Shown here: positions 60,516 through 64,000 of the stretch, in pieces
How positions within the stretch are numbered: the first letter of the stretch is position 1
Layout: every line of letters starts with the position of its first letter
Source: an uncultured Bacilli bacterium
GTDB taxonomy: Bacteria; Bacillota_I; Bacilli_A; RF39; UBA660
Length of the DNA: 64,000 nucleotides
Reading direction: 5' to 3'
Assembly (NCBI GenBank): GCA_910588195.1
Contig: CAJUPN010000005.1
Location: 44,807 to 108,806 of the forward strand
Notes under the pieces: generated by a model
What the model was told of the DNA's origin: nothing
The model's input: only the letters and a program-made list of their open reading frames with translations
Database searches by the model: none
Position numbers and translations under genes: made by a program

Positions 60516-60926
60516 ATGTTATTTGAATTTGTGACAGATATTCAGGAAAATAAAAATTCCCAAATATATGATTTAAGTGAGGGTTTTACAAAAGGAAATA
60601 TGTTTGTAAATCTTTATGATCCATACAAAAATTACACCCCAAGAGAAATTAAACCACAAACAGAAAGACAAGCTTTGTTAGATAAAATTTATAAATTATG
60701 TTTTGCAATAAATGATTTAAATCTTTATTTAGACACTCATCCTAATGATAGTGCTGCTTATGAATTATTTAAAAAGTATTCACTAATGTATGATAAGTGT
60801 AGTGAAGAATATGAAAGTAAGTATCAAGTGTTAGAACTTACTCATGATACTTATGGAAAATATACTTGGATTAATAATCCATGGCCTTGGGATAATATGA
60901 CTAAGGAGGATTCTTATTATGTTTAA
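60516..60926 (+). CDS. CotJA-CotJB fusion spore coat protein
   Basis: The first 50 residues contain SEGFTKGNMFVNLYDPYKNY, matching the end of CotJA. Residues about 50-136 match CotJB: LLDKIYKLCFAINDLNLYLDTHP, ELFKKYS...YE, and the closing YTWINNPWPWD. Normally these are two genes. AAGGAGG (60504-60510) precedes ATG 60516, so the earlier ATG at 60486 is rejected. Fusion products would go to the spore coat with CotJC. It overlaps cotJC by 8 bp. Confidence 0.82.
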   Translation: MLFEFVTDIQENKNSQIYDLSEGFTKGNMFVNLYDPYKNYTPREIKPQTERQALLDKIYKLCFAINDLNLYLDTHPNDSAAYELFKKYSLMYDKCSEEYESKYQVLELTHDTYGKYTWINNPWPWDNMTKEDSYYV

Positions 60927-61476
60927 ATATGATAAAAAATTACCTTATCCAATAAATATTAAAAGAAAGAATTTGAGAATGGCAAAGGCGATATTAACTC
61001 AATTTGGGGGAGCTAATTCTGAACTTGCTGCATCTTTAAGATATTTCTCACAAAAGTTTACTATGCCCGATGAATGTGGTGCAGCTCTTTTAAATGATAT
61101 TGCAACAGAAGAACTTGGTCATATTGAAATGATTGCTACAATGGTAAAACAGTTAACTGAGGGAGCTACTATTGAAGAAATTAAGAATGCAGGTATAGAA
61201 GATTATTACAGTGAACATGGTATAAGTATTTATCCTGTTAATGCATCAGGTTCTCCATTTACAATAACTTATGTTGCTGTAACTGGAGATGTTATAGCTG
61301 ATTTAAGTGAAGATATGGCTGCAGAGCAAAAAGCACGAGCTGTTTATGAACATTTAATTGATTTAGCAGATGATGAAGAGGTTGTTCAACCATTATTATT
61401 TTTGCGTCAAAGAGAAATAGTGCATTTTAATAGATTTAAAGAATTATATGATAAATATAAAGAAATGGGTTATTAA
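60919..61476 (+). CDS. cotJC: CotJC manganese-catalase-like spore coat protein
   Basis: The 185-residue product resembles CotJC: YDKKLPYPINIKRKN at the start, GGANSELAASLRYFSQ, ATEELGHIEMIATMV and RQREIVHFNRFKE, which supply the Glu/His ligands of the dimanganese site. It is a four-helix-bundle enzyme of the spore coat. AAGGAGGA precedes the start. It shows the organism makes spores or descends from one that did. Confidence 0.92.
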   Translation: MFKYDKKLPYPINIKRKNLRMAKAILTQFGGANSELAASLRYFSQKFTMPDECGAALLNDIATEELGHIEMIATMVKQLTEGATIEEIKNAGIEDYYSEHGISIYPVNASGSPFTITYVAVTGDVIADLSEDMAAEQKARAVYEHLIDLADDEEVVQPLLFLRQREIVHFNRFKELYDKYKEMGY

Positions 61477-61492
61477 AACCCATTTTTTTAGT
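61463..61492 (+). terminator. Terminator of the cotJ operon
   Basis: AAATGGGTT (61463-61471) pairs with AACCCATTT (61477-61485), followed by TTTT. Confidence 0.85.
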
Positions 61493-61509
61493 GTGTTTTT
61501 TAGAAATAA

Positions 61510-61538
61510 TTGCTTTAATTCATAAAATGTGGTAGAGT
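61510..61538 (+). promoter_or_regulatory. Promoter of the vWA-J-domain operon
   Basis: TTGCTT (61510-61515), a 17-nt spacer and TAGAGT (61533-61538). Confidence 0.5.
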
Positions 61539-61567
61539 AGTAGACTGTTAAAAGAAGGGGGATATTT

Positions 61568-62371
61568 ATGTCATTAAAAGATAAATTAGCAATTATAAAG
61601 AACAATTTAGTTTCTGTTATTCCAGTAAGTACAAACATTACAACAACAGCTGAGTCTTCTTTAGTGAGTTTCGATGATATGGACTCTGAATTAGATTTAC
61701 TTTTAAAAGAAGAGAAAAATGGTTCTCTTCTTAAAACTAAAATTAATTTTGTTAAAGATGTTATACGTTTTATTGTCGTTTTAGATATTAGTAATTCAAT
61801 GACAGGAACAGAAGAAGACATATATTTAGGACTACAAGATTTAATTAACAAACATAAGGATGATAATATTCTTTTGAATTTTATTGCTTTTAATGATGAC
61901 AGGTATATTTTATTAGACGATGTTGCTATTAGTACAGCTAAAGTTTCTTTAATTTCAGCAAATGGTGGTACAGATTTAAATGGAACAATTGATTATGTTA
62001 TAAAAGAAAAATGTAAGTCAGGTATTAATCTTTTGGTAACTATAAGTGATGGAGAAGACACTGAAAACAGGGTTCAAACTAATGCAGTAAGAGAGACGTT
62101 GATTAGTTATAAAAATTCTAATAATCATTTTTATTTTCTTGGTGAACCTAATTTTTCGCAAAAACCAGAGGATGTTTATGAACAAGCTCGTAAATTAGGA
62201 TTTTCTGATGAAAATATATCTGTATTTACTCGTAAAGGAAATGGTAATAAATTAAATTTTGCTGTCATAAGTGATATGTTAGAAGAATTAATATATTATG
62301 GTAAAATATCTGATTCGTGGTCTAAACCTATAAAAGAACACTATTTAGCTTTAACAGATAGGAAATGTTAA
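61568..62371 (+). CDS. Cytoplasmic von Willebrand factor A domain protein
   Basis: The metal-ion-dependent adhesion site is complete: DISNS near residue 76, the Thr in GGTDLNG near 138, and TISDGED near 160. No signal peptide or membrane helix is present, so the 267-residue protein acts inside the cell, like vWA proteins that work with ATPases or stress systems. An AGAAGGGGG precedes the start. The stop is 1 nt before the next start, so the two are coupled. Confidence 0.85.
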   Translation: MSLKDKLAIIKNNLVSVIPVSTNITTTAESSLVSFDDMDSELDLLLKEEKNGSLLKTKINFVKDVIRFIVVLDISNSMTGTEEDIYLGLQDLINKHKDDNILLNFIAFNDDRYILLDDVAISTAKVSLISANGGTDLNGTIDYVIKEKCKSGINLLVTISDGEDTENRVQTNAVRETLISYKNSNNHFYFLGEPNFSQKPEDVYEQARKLGFSDENISVFTRKGNGNKLNFAVISDMLEELIYYGKISDSWSKPIKEHYLALTDRKC

Positions 62372-62372
62372 T

Positions 62373-63941
62373 ATGGAATGGTGGGAAAAAGAAGGAAAAT
62401 GGTTTGATTGCTTTAAAGAATTAGGAATTAAAGAATCTGCCAGTGAGCAAGAAATCAAGCGTGCGTATCGGAACTTGGTTAAAATTTATCATCCAGAAGG
62501 TAAAAATGCTAATCGAGAAAAGTTTGAATGTATCACTATTGCATATAATACTTTAATTGATCCTAAAAAAAGAGCTAAATATGCAGAATATTCGAAAAGA
62601 TTTAAACAAGAACAAAAAAATAAAAGTAAAGAAAAAGATAAAGCCGAAGAACAAGCAAAGAACAAAGAAGAAACAATGAGTTTTGAAGATATTGTTAATG
62701 AATATAAAAGAAGAGAAAGACAAATAAAGTTATATATTAATGGTTTGATATTGGAGATTGAAAAGAAAGAGGAAAAATTTAACAGCATTTATGTTAATTT
62801 ATGCAAAGCTTTAAAAAATAAAGATATGAATGCTCATGATTTTGAAATAAGAAGACAAAAATTAAGAAGTCTTGAATTATCAAATCTTACTTCTATTAAA
62901 GAAATAGAAGAGATGATAAAGAATGATTTAAAAAGTATAAATTTAGAGCAAGAACAACAAAGATTAAAAGTTCTAAAAAATAAATTTAAGGCAACAGAGG
63001 ATATTTTAACTAGTAGCTACACTATAGCTATTTTGAAGTTGAAAAAACCAAAATTATTAAAAAAACTAAAATTATCAAATATGAAAAAAGTTGAATATAA
63101 TTTCGGTGATTTTGTTATTTATGGTACTTTTGCTTTTCTTATAAGCTTAACTATGTTTTTAATGTGGGATCCCTTATCAATTTTTAAAGAAGAAGAGGCG
63201 ATTGTGTCAGAATATGATGAAGAGAATGAGGAAGACTTGGTATCCGAACAAGAAAAAGAGATAACATCTGAAGAAATAGAGGATAAAGATAATCAAGAAT
63301 TAGTAAAAAAAGAAGAAGATTCAAAAATTAATTCTGAGGATATAATTGATTTTGATTATAAACCTGATTGCATTTTGTTTCAAGATATTCCCGACGAGAG
63401 TGAATTTGTTGAGTTTAGTAATGTTTATGAAGAATGTGGTATGGATGTAGTTAGAGCTGATGATCAATATGGTGTAAGTTACCTTTTAGATGCCAATAAC
63501 CATAACAACCTTCTTTTTGGCAATTATATTTCCCACGGGGGACCTTATCGTGAGGATGGAAAGTACTATTTTGTGATTTTAACTGCAGATGGATATCATT
63601 ATAAGCTAGATGCAAATGATTTTAGAACAGTTATTGATGTAGAATCTGCCTATTCCTATGAAAGTGAACCATTCTATTTGGAAGGATATGGCTATGTAAT
63701 TGAAGCTGTTAGCTGTGGTGAAAAATATTTAATAGACGCTGAAACACGCTATGCCTTTATTAGAAATTTTGATAGTTATGATCCAATGTATTATGATGAA
63801 GAATTTGGATGTAATGTGTATTGCTTTAATCTATATGATGGAGATGTAAAATATTATTTAGCAGCAGATGATTTAAGAAAAGTCTTAAAAAAAGAATCTG
63901 TTTGGGATGATCAAGCTAAAGTATTACATAAACAAAAATAG
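62373..63941 (+). CDS. Membrane J-domain protein with HPE in place of HPD
   Basis: Residues about 11-73 form a J domain (CFKELGIKESASEQEIKRAY, KIYHPEGKNANREKF, AYNTLIDPKKRAKY). The HPD that normally triggers DnaK ATPase reads His40-Pro41-Glu42. A Lys/Glu-rich coiled coil follows, then one membrane helix near residue 250, an acidic linker, and an outer C-terminal domain of about 190 residues with YLLDANN/YKLDAND/YLIDAET-type repeats. It is made together with the vWA protein and may link it to the membrane. Confidence 0.82.
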   Translation: MEWWEKEGKWFDCFKELGIKESASEQEIKRAYRNLVKIYHPEGKNANREKFECITIAYNTLIDPKKRAKYAEYSKRFKQEQKNKSKEKDKAEEQAKNKEETMSFEDIVNEYKRRERQIKLYINGLILEIEKKEEKFNSIYVNLCKALKNKDMNAHDFEIRRQKLRSLELSNLTSIKEIEEMIKNDLKSINLEQEQQRLKVLKNKFKATEDILTSSYTIAILKLKKPKLLKKLKLSNMKKVEYNFGDFVIYGTFAFLISLTMFLMWDPLSIFKEEEAIVSEYDEENEEDLVSEQEKEITSEEIEDKDNQELVKKEEDSKINSEDIIDFDYKPDCILFQDIPDESEFVEFSNVYEECGMDVVRADDQYGVSYLLDANNHNNLLFGNYISHGGPYREDGKYYFVILTADGYHYKLDANDFRTVIDVESAYSYESEPFYLEGYGYVIEAVSCGEKYLIDAETRYAFIRNFDSYDPMYYDEEFGCNVYCFNLYDGDVKYYLAADDLRKVLKKESVWDDQAKVLHKQK

Positions 63942-63974
63942 TAGGATTATTTTAATTGAAGTTGTAAAATAAAA

Positions 63975-64000
63975 GTGGACACATAAAAAATGTGATTCAC
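63975..64000. repeat. Short inverted repeat at the window edge
   Basis: CACAT (63980-63984) and ATGTG (63990-63994), with GTG/CAC further out. It may be part of a terminator or the end of an insertion sequence; the window stops before this can be told. Confidence 0.3.

Noticed and set aside
1..64000. Mycoplasma-type code with TGA as Trp
   Set aside because: Trp is coded by TGG throughout and several genes end cleanly at TGA, for example at 39119-39121 and 42720-42722.
63975..64000. Insertion-sequence end at the right edge
   Set aside because: GTGGACAC resembles some IS3-type ends, but the window stops there and no transposase is visible, so it is listed only as a short repeat.
1..64000. tRNA or rRNA genes
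   Set aside because: No G+C-rich cloverleaf-like or rRNA-like segment was found in the gaps of this very A+T-rich window.

Overview
The window is about 64 kb of very A+T-rich, densely packed bacterial DNA. The features point to a low-G+C Firmicute (Bacillota), probably an uncultured gut lineage near the Erysipelotrichia/RF39-type Bacilli or related Clostridia. Supporting signs are strong AGGAGG-type ribosome binding sites, the standard code (TGG for Trp, TGA used as stop), a CotJ spore-coat operon, an LtaS-like phosphoglycerol transferase, LCP and LysM wall proteins, an NPKTG sorting signal, and many small zinc-ribbon and membrane proteins. The taxonomic placement is inference. No rRNA, tRNA or CRISPR array was seen.

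Layout. 1-11 kb: the 3' part of an Ig-repeat surface protein, a heterodimeric ABC exporter with one degenerate ATP site, a divergent sigma-like protein, an unknown gene, then a UvrD-type helicase with a nuclease-like insertion and a zinc finger, followed by a NERD protein. 11.0-22.8 kb: an accessory island. Its edges carry a 20-bp inverted repeat (19/20 match) at 11000-11019 and 22741-22760. It holds a TnpV-like gene, a hidden 55-codon minus-strand gene, a restriction-modification trio (Dam-type methylase, TdeIII-like endonuclease, Mrr-like endonuclease), a PHP-AAA ATPase of the TrlF type with a small partner, a structured RNA leader and leader peptide before a nonsense-interrupted HTH replication-type gene, a large serine recombinase, and a BRO-N antirepressor-like gene followed by two unknown genes. 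This is the part most likely to hold new biology.

22.8-64 kb is mostly core and envelope: a LysM amidase and (at 52 kb) its catalytically dead paralogue, an ImmA/IrrE-like protein without its protease motif, lipoproteins, an LCP transferase with a PASTA-like tail, a thioredoxin-like protein, a glycosyltransferase, a U32 peptidase, XTP/dITP pyrophosphatase, an ABC-2 exporter, MBL hydrolase, histidinol-phosphatase, HerA-like ATPase, LtaS-like enzyme, PrsA-like foldase, enolase, a SleB-like hydrolase, a PMCA-type Ca2+ ATPase, an NPKTG-anchored protein, GtrA, a CotJA-CotJB fusion with CotJC, and finally a cytosolic vWA protein coupled to a membrane J-domain protein whose HPD motif reads HPE.

Regulation visible in the DNA: many genes follow an extended -10 of the form TGnTATAAT, often without a clear -35. 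Convergent genes share short perfect hairpins followed by T-runs. One intergenic stretch (36.7-37.3 kb) contains several competing hairpins that no gene explains. Start codons were moved downstream where a Shine-Dalgarno sequence lies inside the longest open frame; each such choice is stated in the entry.
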